DNA from: Porticoccaceae bacterium
GTDB lineage: Bacteria > Pseudomonadota > Gammaproteobacteria > Pseudomonadales > Porticoccaceae
Length of the DNA stretch: 64,000 nt
NCBI GenBank assembly: GCA_902557735.1
Contig: CACEBC010000003.1
Coordinates: 38,670 to 102,669, forward strand
Direction of reading: 5' to 3'
Position 1 is the stretch's first letter; each line of letters opens with the position of its first letter. The position numbers and the translations under genes were made by a program. The notes beneath the pieces were generated by a model that worked only from the letters and a program-made list of their open reading frames with translations, was not told where the DNA came from and made no database searches. Below, one piece after another: positions 8,140 through 17,785 of the stretch.

Positions 8140-9783
8140 TTATATGCTTAAACCTTGCTTTTTTATTTTTACGTCATGGTATGGCTTTAAAGTATCAATA
8201 TCACTTAAAGACGAGTTCTCTCTGCGCCACGCAAACAATCGCATCCGAATATTATCCGGTGTGATATCCAACAAGGTGAACCCGTTACGCTCAGTGACCG
8301 GGGCGGGGTTATCCAGACGGATATGACTTGCCACTGTAGGTGGTGTGCCTCTCGCCTTGCTAGGCCATCCCGAACCCGTGCCTAAAGGGCCAGTGATGAT
8401 TGAATGAATTGGGTTTGATGCAAAAGATAGTTCACCACTCCCAACAATTTGTGAATGGCCTGTCGCATGCAAATCTCCGCTCAAGACGACTCCAGGTCGT
8501 CGTTTCTGGTTGGACAGCGCCTCGAGCAGACGTTGATGTTGATTCCACCAACCTTTTTGCCACATAAACTTGGGTTTTCCAGTCGTCAGTTGAAAACGTT
8601 GCCCATCTGCATACATTTTGGCGGTCTGAGTCCCAGTTTGCCCGCTGTCAGCTACATCGGGATACCACTCTCTCCACTTCCCAGCACTCCAACCAAAAGG
8701 ATGCGACGGGATATGCATTAACTGCTCAACGGTTTCATCTGTGGAGCGATCGCACAACCAACGCTCGACTTCAGGCGGAACCAATCCGGCAGTCTCACCC
8801 TTCAATGATAAAAAGCCGGCACAGTCATACATGAGCGTCTCGCTCAGTCGACCCCAGCGCAGCGCTCCAAAATGCCGATTATGCCCATTAAGCATCGTGC
8901 CACTCAAAGCATTAGGCACATCTGCGGAGGGCAAAAAATCCGGCAGGTAATGATCCCTGACGAAGCTGAAAAACTGCTTTTGATAGGATTCCGGCGGAAG
9001 TGTTACATATCGATCGTTAGCCTCATCGTTTTCAAAATAATCATGATCATCGTTAATAAAATAGCTGGGGGTACTTCGAAGCTCAGTTCCATACAATGGG
9101 GTAATCTGCTCACCCGCCACTATTTTCAGAATCGCTTCATTAGTGCCACCGTAGGCTGGAGCCCTTCGATCGAGCATGCCAATGGCATTATATAGGCCCG
9201 ATGAAAAGTCTCGTATACTCGACTTGCTGGATTCCAGCCATGTCCGTTGGTCCCAGTAAACATGATCACCAATCGCGATCATCGCATGCGGTTTAAATGA
9301 CAACCCGCGCTGAAGTAGCCGACGACGCGTACTATGAGGCAAAAATGGGGATTGTTCCCCCTTACTCATCAAAGGATGTCCTCCTGCACAAGTGAACACT
9401 AATAGACGCAGATGCTTTGGTCGACTTTTAGGGTCAGGTGTAGTGGATAGAAGCCAAGAATCAGTTAACCGAGTATCACCCTCCATCAGAGCCAACTCGT
9501 AACTAGTGTTCGGTCTTAATTCTTTAGCGTCGAAAGCAAACCCATGGCCTCTGCTATCCGTTGGACGGCCATTAATTTTTTTGCCATCAATCAACAGAAC
9601 GGCATCGTTTATTTGCCTAGAAAAAACCGCTTTAAGAGAAATATGAGAGTGATTTGCCGACGGGATTAAATGCTTAACAGGCCCTGCTTTCCAATTCTGA
9701 TTTGATAAAGAACTGCAAGAACCAGCCAATGCCGTAAGCACGACAGAACTCTGCAAAAACTGTCTGCGATCGATATTCACCAT
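8140..9783 (-). CDS. PhoD-like metallophosphatase, Tat-exported
   Basis: A 547-aa protein of the PhoD-like phosphatase/metallophosphoesterase group. The ATG at 9783 (MVNIDRRQFLQSSVV) gives a twin-arginine signal (DRRQFLQ) followed by a Cys in AGSCSS, so a Tat substrate and perhaps a lipoprotein; an ATG nine codons upstream is also open. Metal-binding motifs are IGDHVYWD (about 185), NDDHDYFEND (about 240) and SGDLHATGH (about 435). PhoD enzymes are Ca/Fe-dependent phosphodiesterases/monoesterases outside the cytoplasm; the substrate cannot be told. Monocistronic and leftward. Confidence 0.8.
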   Translation of the reverse strand: MVNIDRRQFLQSSVVLTALAGSCSSLSNQNWKAGPVKHLIPSANHSHISLKAVFSRQINDAVLLIDGKKINGRPTDSRGHGFAFDAKELRPNTSYELALMEGDTRLTDSWLLSTTPDPKSRPKHLRLLVFTCAGGHPLMSKGEQSPFLPHSTRRRLLQRGLSFKPHAMIAIGDHVYWDQRTWLESSKSSIRDFSSGLYNAIGMLDRRAPAYGGTNEAILKIVAGEQITPLYGTELRSTPSYFINDDHDYFENDEANDRYVTLPPESYQKQFFSFVRDHYLPDFLPSADVPNALSGTMLNGHNRHFGALRWGRLSETLMYDCAGFLSLKGETAGLVPPEVERWLCDRSTDETVEQLMHIPSHPFGWSAGKWREWYPDVADSGQTGTQTAKMYADGQRFQLTTGKPKFMWQKGWWNQHQRLLEALSNQKRRPGVVLSGDLHATGHSQIVGSGELSFASNPIHSIITGPLGTGSGWPSKARGTPPTVASHIRLDNPAPVTERNGFTLLDITPDNIRMRLFAWRRENSSLSDIDTLKPYHDVKIKKQGLSI

Positions 9784-10061
9784 ATTCCACTCCGCTTCAT
9801 CTGTGTGCACCCGTTCAGTCTAACTTATATCCAATCGTTCTCCACTGGCCAAGCCTTTGTGTAGATAAGCCTGGTTTTATTTAGGATTAAGCACAAAAAT
9901 GAGACTTCTGATAACAAGAAAGAGTCATACTCCCCATTCCTGTTGTCAAGTTTATGTTACTTAAAAGACATAAAAATCGTTAGCAAGGGCTCCCGTTCTT
10001 CTAAACCATCAGGATATCGAGCATACTGGATCGCTATGAATTAAATAAGGATCAAATAACA

Positions 10062-10943
10062 ATGACAAATGAAAAGTCAGTCTGTGTTGTGGTTGGCGCA
10101 GGTACCAAATACAGTTCTAACAAAGCTTATTTTGGTAATGCAAATGATGAAGCTTTTATGCCCGAGGTAAGGTGGGGGTTAGGAGGTGCGCTTCCAATCC
10201 AATTTTCATCAGCTGGCTACTCAGTCGTCATTCTTTCTCGATCAAAAGAAAACCTTATCGATCTGGAAAATCATATTAACGGAGAACTAGAGGGCTCATG
10301 CGCGGCTATTGAATGTGACGTTACTGATACGTCTTCAGTCAACAAAGCTTTTGAAAAAATTTATAAAAATCATGGAAAAATTGACGTGCTTTGTTACAAC
10401 GCTGGATATGCTAAAACTCCTGAGTTAGGGAAAGAAAGAGTTGATGATCCAATTGGTGGAGGCTTGGTCGAAAATGTCGATACGAGTGCTTTCGATGACT
10501 CATATGCTGTTCATGCCTCCGGATTATTGCGCGTAGCGAAGTTGACGCTGCCCTTAATGCGTAAATCTGGTTCTGGGGCTTTCTTAGTCACCGGAAATAC
10601 TATGTCACTTAGAGGTGGCAAAGGATTTGGTCTCAATGCACCGAGTAAATTTGCCCAAAGAGCATTGACCCAAGTGATGGCCCAGGAATACAAAGAGTAT
10701 GGGGTGCATGTAGCTCATATAATAATTGATGGGGCTATTGACGCTCCTGGCTTGAGACGAATACTCATTGACAATGGCAACATAAAGATGATTGAGCAAG
10801 AGTCCGAGAAGCCGGGGTCGATATTCTTAAATCCAAAAGACATTGCAAACTCCTTTTTAGCGCTCGCAAATCAGCCCCCGAGTATTTGGACACATGAAAT
10901 TAGTCTCACACCCAGTGGCGTAACTCTCGGTCAGAGGCTCTAA
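10062..10943 (+). CDS. Atypical short-chain dehydrogenase-like protein
   Basis: A 293-aa Rossmann-fold SDR relative, ATG at 10062. The cofactor loop is unusual: GAG (12-14) is separated from GLGGAL (39-44) by about 24 extra residues instead of the compact TGxxxGxG. NAG is present (CYNAGY, about 113). The active-site Tyr of YxxxK is replaced by Asn (N192, with K196), and the Ser region reads TGNTMS. It may be a non-catalytic SDR or use another residue. Other motifs (DVTD, C-terminal SLTPSG) are conserved. Upstream of a thioesterase and glutaredoxin on the same strand, but with sizeable gaps. Confidence 0.75.
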   Translation: MTNEKSVCVVVGAGTKYSSNKAYFGNANDEAFMPEVRWGLGGALPIQFSSAGYSVVILSRSKENLIDLENHINGELEGSCAAIECDVTDTSSVNKAFEKIYKNHGKIDVLCYNAGYAKTPELGKERVDDPIGGGLVENVDTSAFDDSYAVHASGLLRVAKLTLPLMRKSGSGAFLVTGNTMSLRGGKGFGLNAPSKFAQRALTQVMAQEYKEYGVHVAHIIIDGAIDAPGLRRILIDNGNIKMIEQESEKPGSIFLNPKDIANSFLALANQPPSIWTHEISLTPSGVTLGQRL

Positions 10944-11126
10944 GCGAGTGTCCATAACAAATGCAATAATACTGTCTATGTATTCACGACGACAGCTTTC
11001 CCCTGCTCATCTGTCGATTAGTGAAGCTAATGGTTGCTCAGAGAGAAGTCGTAGAAAAATACTGTAACTTACAAATAGATAAATGTTTAAAAAGGCTAGT
11101 GAACTACCAGGAGCAAAGAAGAGCTT

Positions 11127-11534
11127 ATGACGGATCCCGAATCTTTCAATAAAAAGGACCAAGACAATCTTCCGGGCTTGCTTGGGATCCAAGTATTAGA
11201 GGTTGGAAAGGGCCGGCTAGTTGCGAAGCTAGATGTCGCTCGCAAACACATGGCGATAAACGGCAACTTGCATGTTGGCAGTGTTATATCGCTTGCAGAC
11301 AGCAGTGCTGGTTATGGTTGTATCGCAAACTTGCCAAAGGATGCCACTGGTTTCACCACCATTGAGCTTAAATCCAACCTGCTTGGAACAGTCACAAAGG
11401 GCACTGTGCGCTGTGTTGCGTCATGTATTCATTCGGGTCGCACAACACAGATTTGGGATTGCGAGGTGATCTCCGAGGACTCAAGAAAGATGCTGGCAAA
11501 GTTTAGTTGCACCCAACTCATCTTGTACCGTTGA
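11127..11534 (+). CDS. PaaI-type hotdog-fold thioesterase
   Basis: 135 aa, the usual size of PaaI/YbgC-like hotdog thioesterases that hydrolyse acyl-CoA. Motifs are NGNLHVGSVISLADSSAG (about 48-65; the Gly-rich hotdog helix with Asp as likely catalytic acid) and TTIELKSNLLG (about 77-87). ATG at 11127, with a GGAG-type site (CAGGAGCAAAG) about 10 nt upstream. Substrate unknown. Same direction as the SDR and grxC but separate by spacing. Confidence 0.85.
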   Translation: MTDPESFNKKDQDNLPGLLGIQVLEVGKGRLVAKLDVARKHMAINGNLHVGSVISLADSSAGYGCIANLPKDATGFTTIELKSNLLGTVTKGTVRCVASCIHSGRTTQIWDCEVISEDSRKMLAKFSCTQLILYR

Positions 11535-11593
11535 TGCTGCTTTAAGCTGCGTAATTCAATGAGGTGAAATAGTTTTGAGGGACGAATTAATTT

Positions 11594-11845
11594 ATGAAAG
11601 AAGTAACAATTTATACAAGTCGATTATGCCCATTTTGCCACAAAGCAAAAAGTTTGTTGAATAAGCTCGAAGTTTCAGTTAATGAAATTCCTATTGATTT
11701 AAATCCAACACTTAGGGAGGACATGGCTGCCAAAGCTGGAAAAACATCAGTTCCTCAAATCTGGATTGGCGATTCTCATATAGGTGGATGTGATGATCTT
11801 TACGCCATGCATTATGCGGGAACTTTGGCTGAAGCCCTGATTTAA
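11594..11845 (+). CDS. grxC: Glutaredoxin 3
   Basis: An 83-aa dithiol glutaredoxin. Active site CPFC at residues 12-15, cis-Pro motif TSVPQIWI (about 51-58) and GSH-binding GGCDDL (about 64-69) are all present. It reduces protein disulfides and glutathione mixed disulfides in the cytosol. Length matches GrxC. This looks like a housekeeping gene, which complicates the reading of 7.3-17.8 kb as purely mobile. Confidence 0.93.
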   Translation: MKEVTIYTSRLCPFCHKAKSLLNKLEVSVNEIPIDLNPTLREDMAAKAGKTSVPQIWIGDSHIGGCDDLYAMHYAGTLAEALI

Positions 11846-11970
11846 ATAAAAAGCCCCTAACTCTGCTCCGTAATTGGTCCTGCCCCCAAAACTCCCGAGG
11901 GTTTCATAGGGGGTAAAGCTAGAACAAGAAGCCAACTCGTTTGTATACGACATTAGTGACTTGAAGCAGT

Positions 11971-13464
11971 TTAATCGTGAGAAGTTTCAAGTTTTTGGAT
12001 TGCTGCAGATTTACTATCAGCTCGATCCTCGATCATCCGATAGGCTGTATAGTATTTAAAGATATTGGCCACGTATTTGACAGGTTCCCGGCTAATTTTG
12101 CGAGCCGCCATATGTTCGACGTTGTTGAACCAGACGTTTGGATCCAACCCGTTTCGCTCAGCGGCTGCTCTAACACGACGGATATTTGCGGGTCCGGCAT
12201 TGTATGCAGCCCAAGTAAACAAACGTTGGTCAATAGGTAAGATAGCGTCATCCGAAAAGTATCGATTACGCAAAAAATTCATGTACTTGGCACCGGCATG
12301 GATGTTGTTTTCGATGTCATAGATGTTGGGAATACCTACATTGGGGTCATTCGCTGTACTCTGCAGCAGCTGCATCACGCCAATGGCACCCTTATGGCTC
12401 GTTAGAGATTGGTCTAGCCGTGATTCCTGATACCCCTGAGCTGCAAGCGCCAACGGGTCAAATCCATACTCCTCGCCAAAACGACGAAACAGATCGATGG
12501 TCTGCTCAAACTTATCGCGTTCAGTCTTTGCTAGAGGGTTATTAATCCACTGCGTTGAGGCATAATATTTATTGAACAGGATATTGCCGAGAAAGGTGCC
12601 TTTTTTTACGTCTTTAGAAAAAGTGCTCACGGCAGTTCGAAGCAAAGGTGAATTTGGTCGAATTGCCCAGCCGACGGGCTGACCTGAGGAAAGCGTTACA
12701 CCCCGACTGAGCTGGATGTTAGGGAGCGCCTTAGCCCATAGGTTGGCTTTAAAATCGTCACAAAACGTGTAGGCAATAATGCCTGCATTGACAAGTTCGA
12801 GTATGTCTTCCGTGAGCAATTGATTATCAGCGTTAACGATCTTTACTGCGGGTAGATCGACTAAGCTTAGGCTTTTATTCAATTCAGAGAGATTATAGGC
12901 GTAGCTGCTGCCCTTCAAAACATAGACTGTCCGTCCCGAGAGGTCAGCTAGCTTTTCAATCGGTTCTGCGTTTTTATGAGCGACTAGAATCTCATCGACC
13001 AAGCGACCCTGCGGGCTGACAAAATCAACTTTCGCTATGCGTTCTGGTGTCATCGTCAAAAAGGCTGCCGCGATGTCACCTTTACCAGCGAGCAATGACG
13101 GAATTAGCTCATCGAACGCGACTGGAACAAACTGAGGGATAATTCGGTGAGATTCGCTCGCATTAAATCTATTCGTTCTGCCTTTATTCAGGTTTTTCAG
13201 GAATTCCTCCACAAACTCTGCCTGAATGCCTCGGATTCGACCCTGATCGATAAAGAAATCTGTTTTGCTGTGAGTTACAAGAACCCGAAGTATACCTCGG
13301 TTAGCGATTGCGTCGAGATCGCCGAAGTCTGATTGCAATTCGTAGCTTACCTCGGCATGGTCAATACTGACTGCTTTCGCGCTGAACTCATCGCTTGAGG
13401 CCATTGAGGTCAGATAAACAGACGCCAAAGCCATCGAGAAAAGAACCTGGAATAGTGTTTTCAT
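11971..13464 (-). CDS. mltF: MltF-like membrane-associated lytic transglycosylase
   Basis: 497 aa: signal peptide (about 1-22), a periplasmic SBP_bac_3 domain (about 50-310, starting RGILRVLVTHSKTDFFID) and a C-terminal SLT transglycosylase domain (about 330-470) with catalytic Glu in QESRLD, then GAIGVMQL and TWAAYNAGP. It cleaves peptidoglycan glycan strands to 1,6-anhydro products; the SBP-like domain is regulatory in MltF. Typical length. Monocistronic, convergent with grxC. Confidence 0.88.
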   Translation of the reverse strand: MKTLFQVLFSMALASVYLTSMASSDEFSAKAVSIDHAEVSYELQSDFGDLDAIANRGILRVLVTHSKTDFFIDQGRIRGIQAEFVEEFLKNLNKGRTNRFNASESHRIIPQFVPVAFDELIPSLLAGKGDIAAAFLTMTPERIAKVDFVSPQGRLVDEILVAHKNAEPIEKLADLSGRTVYVLKGSSYAYNLSELNKSLSLVDLPAVKIVNADNQLLTEDILELVNAGIIAYTFCDDFKANLWAKALPNIQLSRGVTLSSGQPVGWAIRPNSPLLRTAVSTFSKDVKKGTFLGNILFNKYYASTQWINNPLAKTERDKFEQTIDLFRRFGEEYGFDPLALAAQGYQESRLDQSLTSHKGAIGVMQLLQSTANDPNVGIPNIYDIENNIHAGAKYMNFLRNRYFSDDAILPIDQRLFTWAAYNAGPANIRRVRAAAERNGLDPNVWFNNVEHMAARKISREPVKYVANIFKYYTAYRMIEDRADSKSAAIQKLETSHD

Positions 13465-13950
13465 AAGCTAATAAAGACTCAGACGCTTTAACTCGTCTCT
13501 TACATCCTCTAGGTGTTTTCTTCCACTAAAGCCATGTGTGCGGTTGCTCCCATGCTTTTCTCTTACAGCCAATGTACTAAGATAGAATAAGCCACATTAT
13601 ATCGCGTATCAACGGAATCTAACGCTACTCTTATTAAATGCTACTTATGATTTGTAGTGATCGCAACCGTTTGTAAGTTTCTTTGTAAAGCTCCCAATTT
13701 TAGGGGTGGTTTGTAACAAGTTTATAATACTCAACTCTGTGTAAATCAATGGGTTACTCCTATCCGACTATTCCCGCTCAAAAATAATAGATGTGTAACG
13801 TTCTGTTTTTATCTCCTATTTAAATAGTGTTTATGATGATTTTACGCAGATACAAAAAGAGAGGTTAAGTTTTTCACAAAAGATATATTCACTAGCGTAT
13901 GGTCTACTTCCAAAAACTAGTAAATACCTACTTTAATGAGGAGAATTGAT
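13465..13950. other. Intergenic, 486 bp, with a partial R repeat
   Basis: No gene seen. At 13827-13863 the text GTGTTTATGATG...ACGCAGATACAAAAAGAGAGG matches the right half of the R repeats (copy 2, partial). The rest is AT-rich leader sequence for the flanking genes. Confidence 0.5.
13827..13863 (+). repeat. Dispersed repeat R, copy 2 (right half only)
   Basis: Matches the distal half of R6/R7 (TTTATG ... CGCAGATACAAAAAGAGAGG) but lacks the CCCCCCATGGG part. Same orientation as all other copies. Confidence 0.5.
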
Positions 13951-14364
13951 ATGGAATCTGATATAGGAATGCTGTGGGGTGCGGGCAGAATAGCTGACGC
14001 TATTAACTTTCTAGGTGGAATCATTGCGCTCTGGGTCGCTGCAAGATTTGCCTCTGTCGCAGTTGAAAAAGACGCAAATATTTTTGCCAAAATAATAATT
14101 ACCATATTCGGCTTTTGCGTAGTTCTTACTAATTTAGCTTTTTATGGAGGACGCCTCTGGATCTGGGTGGGTGCAGCTCGGTACGTGCAAGCCTTAAAGT
14201 ACTCAGGCGTTTCTCTTAGCCCACATGCAACTTCCTACCTTGAAAGTTTTGGAGGCTTAGCTGATCCGTCTTTATTAGATAAACCTATTGCTATATTGCT
14301 CAATCTTTCAGTACTGGCCTTAATTATTGGCATACTTTGGTTTCAACCAAAGCCGCAAGAGTAA
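13951..14364 (+). CDS. Four-helix hypothetical membrane protein
   Basis: 137 aa. The ATG at 13951 is preferred over 13936 because GAGGAG lies 7 nt before it. About four hydrophobic segments: INFLGGIIALWVAARFAS, IIITIFGFCVVLTNLAF, a WIWVGAARYV region, and IAILLNLSVLALIIGILWF near the end. No family recognised. It is the only gene between R copies 2 and 3, so it looks like a single-gene cargo unit. Confidence 0.6.
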   Translation: MESDIGMLWGAGRIADAINFLGGIIALWVAARFASVAVEKDANIFAKIIITIFGFCVVLTNLAFYGGRLWIWVGAARYVQALKYSGVSLSPHATSYLESFGGLADPSLLDKPIAILLNLSVLALIIGILWFQPKPQE

Positions 14365-14806
14365 ATTTTTAGTGCTATTAGGGGCGGCGTAAACGCCTCT
14401 CATTGCCCAAAAATTGCTCTACTGAAGCATAATCTATTTTTCAGGCAGCGAGCTATGCCACCCCCCATGGGACAAGACAACTTTATTTATGTGTTTTTGC
14501 CTGCGCAGATACAAAACATAAATGCATAAACCTCGTTCATATCTAGAGCGATCATATCTTGACCTTGATGCGCAATTTAAATGCAGCAACCATAATAATT
14601 GCCCTAACTAGGTGCGCTCAATAAGCCATCGCTAGCGAAATGCTATCAATAAATCGCTAAAGCATGCCGTTCATCAAGGCGTTGGTTTAATGGCACGATT
14701 AGTGCTTCTACCCTTCCTGAGATCCGGTTTAAGCACTTCTGCTGTGCTCTTCTTTCAATGATGCAGCGGACGTTTTAAAAGAAAATTATATTTAGAGGGC
14801 ATAACC
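14365..14806. other. Intergenic, 442 bp, with repeat R3
   Basis: Holds repeat R copy 3 (14461-14517) plus about 45 bp before it that also resemble the bases before R5 and R1. A short GGCG-TAAA-CGCC hairpin lies near 14380. No gene seen. Confidence 0.5.
14461..14517 (+). repeat. Dispersed repeat R, copy 3
   Basis: CCCCCCATGGGACAAGACA, variable middle, then GCGCAGATACAAAAC. The ~45 bp before it (CATAATCTATTTTTC ...) parallels CATAATCCATTTCTC before copy 5. Confidence 0.8.
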
Positions 14807-15526
14807 ATGATTCGTTCAATCACGCTTTTTTTAACAGTTTTACTTTCTCAGCAAGCTTACTCCTTGGGGAAAGTACACAACGTATATCCTTTCGCCACCG
14901 GCACCCCGTTAATGGCTTACTCCCAAATAAATAGCATGTTTGAAGGACCCATGGGCAAGTATATGGGCACAGCTTATCTATACACAGCCTTATTCGATGG
15001 AATGAACCCAGCCACGCATGGTCTCGTCATTGAGCACTCAGATATGGAATCCTATCAAACAACTTTAGATGCCTTCCTCGGCGGTGAAAAGAAAGACCCA
15101 ACTGCAGCTATGGCTTTCTACATGGCTCAGAAAGAAGGGATAATAAATCCTTTAGCGAGCTTGCAACATGAAGTCCTGATGTCTGTCAGTCCCGAGAACT
15201 GGTCCAAAAATAACTACCTTCTTGTTTTTGATATGGCGGTGAAAGACCCCGAAAAATATGCAAAAGCTTGGAAGAAACTAATGAACAAAACGAAAAAGTA
15301 TAACCCTTCCGGTTCGGCAATATTGGCGGCCAATATTGCAGGGGGTGGCCCCATGACGCACGCTGTGGCAATAAGCTCAAATTCCTACGCTGAGCTTATG
15401 GATACAATGGATAAAACATTTTCGAGCGATAGCTACAAAGAATTTCAAGCAAGTGTTGGGGATACTCGTACTGTATTAAATCGGAGCGCATATCAACGCA
15501 TGGGCAAATGGTCTCAAAAAGACTAG
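14807..15526 (+). CDS. Exported protein, two-repeat alpha/beta barrel-like, unknown
   Basis: 239 aa with a Sec signal peptide (MIRSITLFLTVLLSQQAYS). The mature part has two related halves: HGLVIEHSDMESYQTTLDAF (about 76-95) and THAVAISSNSYAELMDTMDK (about 186-205), each a strand followed by a helix as in dimeric alpha/beta-barrel (ferredoxin-like) proteins. No family can be named with certainty. ATG at 14807 after AGAGGGC. It lies alone between R3 and R4. Confidence 0.6.
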   Translation: MIRSITLFLTVLLSQQAYSLGKVHNVYPFATGTPLMAYSQINSMFEGPMGKYMGTAYLYTALFDGMNPATHGLVIEHSDMESYQTTLDAFLGGEKKDPTAAMAFYMAQKEGIINPLASLQHEVLMSVSPENWSKNNYLLVFDMAVKDPEKYAKAWKKLMNKTKKYNPSGSAILAANIAGGGPMTHAVAISSNSYAELMDTMDKTFSSDSYKEFQASVGDTRTVLNRSAYQRMGKWSQKD

Positions 15527-15630
15527 AGGCTCGTAGGCTCGCTATTGGCCGCCGTGTTTTTGCGCAAAACTTTCGACCCCAAGCTTCTAGCTTTTCCCCA
15601 AGCATTCAGATGACTCGGTTGGATAAACCA

Positions 15631-15669
15631 ACCTTTCATATGTATATGTTCTTTGGCAGGTATAAAAAG
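15631..15669 (+). repeat. Dispersed repeat R, copy 4 (decayed)
   Basis: Only the right half is clear (TTCTTTGGCAGGTATAAAAAG). The following bases (TTTCGAAATCCGCATAAGCTC) parallel those after copy 1 (GGAATTCCGCATAAGCCC), which supports common descent. Confidence 0.55.
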
Positions 15670-15809
15670 TCTCAGTAGTTTTTTCGAAATCCGCATAAGC
15701 TCTCGTCGAAACCCAAGGTGGGGGCTTTTAAAGTATTCCCATTCCATCCTTTTTATGCATATACTAAATTAGAAGTGTTGTCGTCCCTCTTAATGGAGGC
15801 TCTGAAGTT

Positions 15810-16700
15810 GTGATACACGAATTACCTGAACTGATACATAGCGTAGATGTTCAAAATGAACTTGGTGAAGGAGTTGTTTGGAATGAAGTGGCATCGACGG
15901 TCTGGTGGACTGATATTGAGAGGTCAACTTTATTTGAGTACCATCTGGCATCAGGCGGACTCAAGACCTGGGAAACGCCGCATCGCGTGGGGTGTTTTGG
16001 ATTCGTCGAAAATGACCATAGGCTAATCGTAGCCTTTGACTGTGGGATCGCTTTTTTTGATTTATCCACCGGGGCTGTGCAGTGGCTTTACGGTCCAGAT
16101 AGCTTAGCCGATGGATTGCGATTCAATGACGGAAAGATTGACCCATTCGGAGTATTCTGGGCAGGCACGATGGTGGAAAAGCCTGAAGTAGCCAAAGTTT
16201 TCGCCTCCTTGTATTGCATCGATTCCCAAAATACTTTAACCGAGCACATAAGCAACATAACTACCTCTAACGGACTGTGTTGGAGCCCCGACGGCTCAAT
16301 TTTGTACCATGCCGATTCGCCGAGGCGGACTATCTGGAGGTATCGATATGATCCAGAAGAGAATACTATTACCGACAAGCAAACCTTTGCCAAAACCGGA
16401 GAGGGCATGTTTCCGGACGGATCGACGGTGGACCGTGATGGAGGTGTGTGGAGTGCGCATTGGGGCGGTGCGCAGATCGCAAGATACCGTCATGATGGAG
16501 AAAAAAGCCTTGTGCTAAAGGTGCCTGTCGATCTACCGTCGTGTGTCGCGTTTGGTGGCGACGATCTTAACCTACTGTTCGTAACCACCGCCCGCTTGAG
16601 TTTGAGTGACTCACGTCTTAAAAAGCGTCCTAAGTCAGGCAGTTTATTGATTTACAAAACAAATTTTCAAGGGTTACCGTCCAGTCGCTTCAAGCTTTAG
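15810..16700 (+). CDS. SMP-30/gluconolactonase family hydrolase
   Basis: A 296-aa six-bladed propeller of the SMP-30/gluconolaconase/LRE-like family, which hydrolyses sugar lactones in a Ca/Zn-dependent way. Metal and substrate motifs are LGEGVVWN (about 17-24), RFNDGKIDPFGVFWAGTM (about 104-121), TSNGLCWSPDG (about 154-164) and FPDGSTVDRDGGVWSAHWGG (about 201-220). GTG start at 15810 with GGAGG 10 nt upstream. No signal peptide, so cytoplasmic. Single gene between R4 and the decayed att at 16731. Confidence 0.88.
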   Translation: MIHELPELIHSVDVQNELGEGVVWNEVASTVWWTDIERSTLFEYHLASGGLKTWETPHRVGCFGFVENDHRLIVAFDCGIAFFDLSTGAVQWLYGPDSLADGLRFNDGKIDPFGVFWAGTMVEKPEVAKVFASLYCIDSQNTLTEHISNITTSNGLCWSPDGSILYHADSPRRTIWRYRYDPEENTITDKQTFAKTGEGMFPDGSTVDRDGGVWSAHWGGAQIARYRHDGEKSLVLKVPVDLPSCVAFGGDDLNLLFVTTARLSLSDSRLKKRPKSGSLLIYKTNFQGLPSSRFKL

Positions 16701-16730
16701 GTGATAAAAATCAGGAAGATCGAGAAAGAA

Positions 16731-16818
16731 AATATAGGTGGGGGTCGAATAACTTTATATATCACTGTTTTTAATACCCTTTTGTACGCTAAATAAATAA
16801 AAAGCATCTTGTATAATG
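16731..16818. repeat. Decayed copy of the selC-att flank
   Basis: About 88 bp parallel the sequence at 17781-17865: GGTCGAATAACTTTATAT here against AGTCGAACAACTTTATATC, followed by ACGCTAAATAAATAA against ACGCTAAATCAATAAC and the shared AGCATCTTGT. Part of the tRNA segment is missing. With the copy at 17786 it directly flanks the 1.05-kb DUF1330 unit. Confidence 0.6.
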
Positions 16819-17015
16819 TTGTCATCACCGATTTGACCCAGATGGTGGGATCCTTTACAAATACCTGTTAAACCGGAACCCACTCTCTGTAACCTGATTT
16901 AGCATGACTGGATCGGATTTTTTGCATTTTATGGATTGGTCTTCCGAAAAGACTGGGCATTTGATAACCAGCTTATGTGCCCGCATTCAGCGAATGCACT
17001 AGAAAGGTAAGTATC

Positions 17016-17579
17016 ATGGCTATACCAAGAAGACCCTTTAAACAGAATAAAAAGGTTTTGTTCGCCCTATTGAGTGGCTTGTTCTTCTCTCAACCGTCTT
17101 TTGCAGAGAAGACAGGACACATGGAAATACAAAATAGAATGATGCCGAGCTCGCAGCAACTCTCGAATTTGGATAAATTAAGTGCGACTGAGCCTTTCTT
17201 CGTCCTCAACCTAATTAAGTATAGTGACAGGGCTGAATACGCGGACGGAAGAGAAACTGACCTTACTGGCAGAGAAGCTTATGCTCTGTATGGTCGTGAC
17301 CAATTGAACCATTTACGAGAGATTGGCGCTGAAGTAGTCATATCCGGTTGGTTAAACGGATTAGTCATTGGGAATATCGAGCCTCAACATTGGGAAAGTT
17401 TTGCGGTAATAAAATTTCCTAATAAAAGTGCTTTTCAGTCTTTCTTCGCCGACCCGGATTGGATAAGGAGAAATGAGCATCGTGTCGCTGGATTAGATGG
17501 ACAGCTTCTTTTCTCTACAAAAATCACCGGTGTAAAGGAATTGTTTCGATTATCTAGTGTACTCGCAGTGGAGAAATAG
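17016..17579 (+). CDS. Exported DUF1330 protein
   Basis: A 187-aa DUF1330-family (dimeric alpha/beta barrel) protein with an added Sec signal peptide (residues 1-29, basic start then VLFALLSGLFFSQPSFA). ATG at 17016 chosen because GAAAGGTAAG precedes it. Core motifs are FFVLNLIKYSDRAEYADGRE, LTGREAYALYG and EHRVAGLDGQLLFSTKI. It closely resembles the cytosolic homologue at 41685-42101, down to the MPSSQQL lead-in. DUF1330 function is not established. It is the sole gene between two selC-att flanks about 1.05 kb apart. Confidence 0.85.
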   Translation: MAIPRRPFKQNKKVLFALLSGLFFSQPSFAEKTGHMEIQNRMMPSSQQLSNLDKLSATEPFFVLNLIKYSDRAEYADGRETDLTGREAYALYGRDQLNHLREIGAEVVISGWLNGLVIGNIEPQHWESFAVIKFPNKSAFQSFFADPDWIRRNEHRVAGLDGQLLFSTKITGVKELFRLSSVLAVEK

Positions 17580-17785
17580 ATGGCACCTATGCATCGAAGT
17601 ACCTTCTGCCCCCGAGTCTATCGTTTTATTTTTAGACCGATATCTTATCTCATCCATTGCGGTCGATGAGGTAAGGATAGGTATGCATAATGGAGCACCA
17701 AATATAGCAAGCGGTTAAGTTTTGCTAACGCTTGGTGAATGAGAGGCACAATAAGCCATTGATATTATTGTGAGACGTAGAAATA

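Noticed and set aside
11594..13464. Certain mobile origin for grxC and mltF
   Set aside because: They lie between selC-derived repeats but look like housekeeping genes. Their presence may mean that repeat copies were moved by rearrangement, so I do not claim they are cargo.
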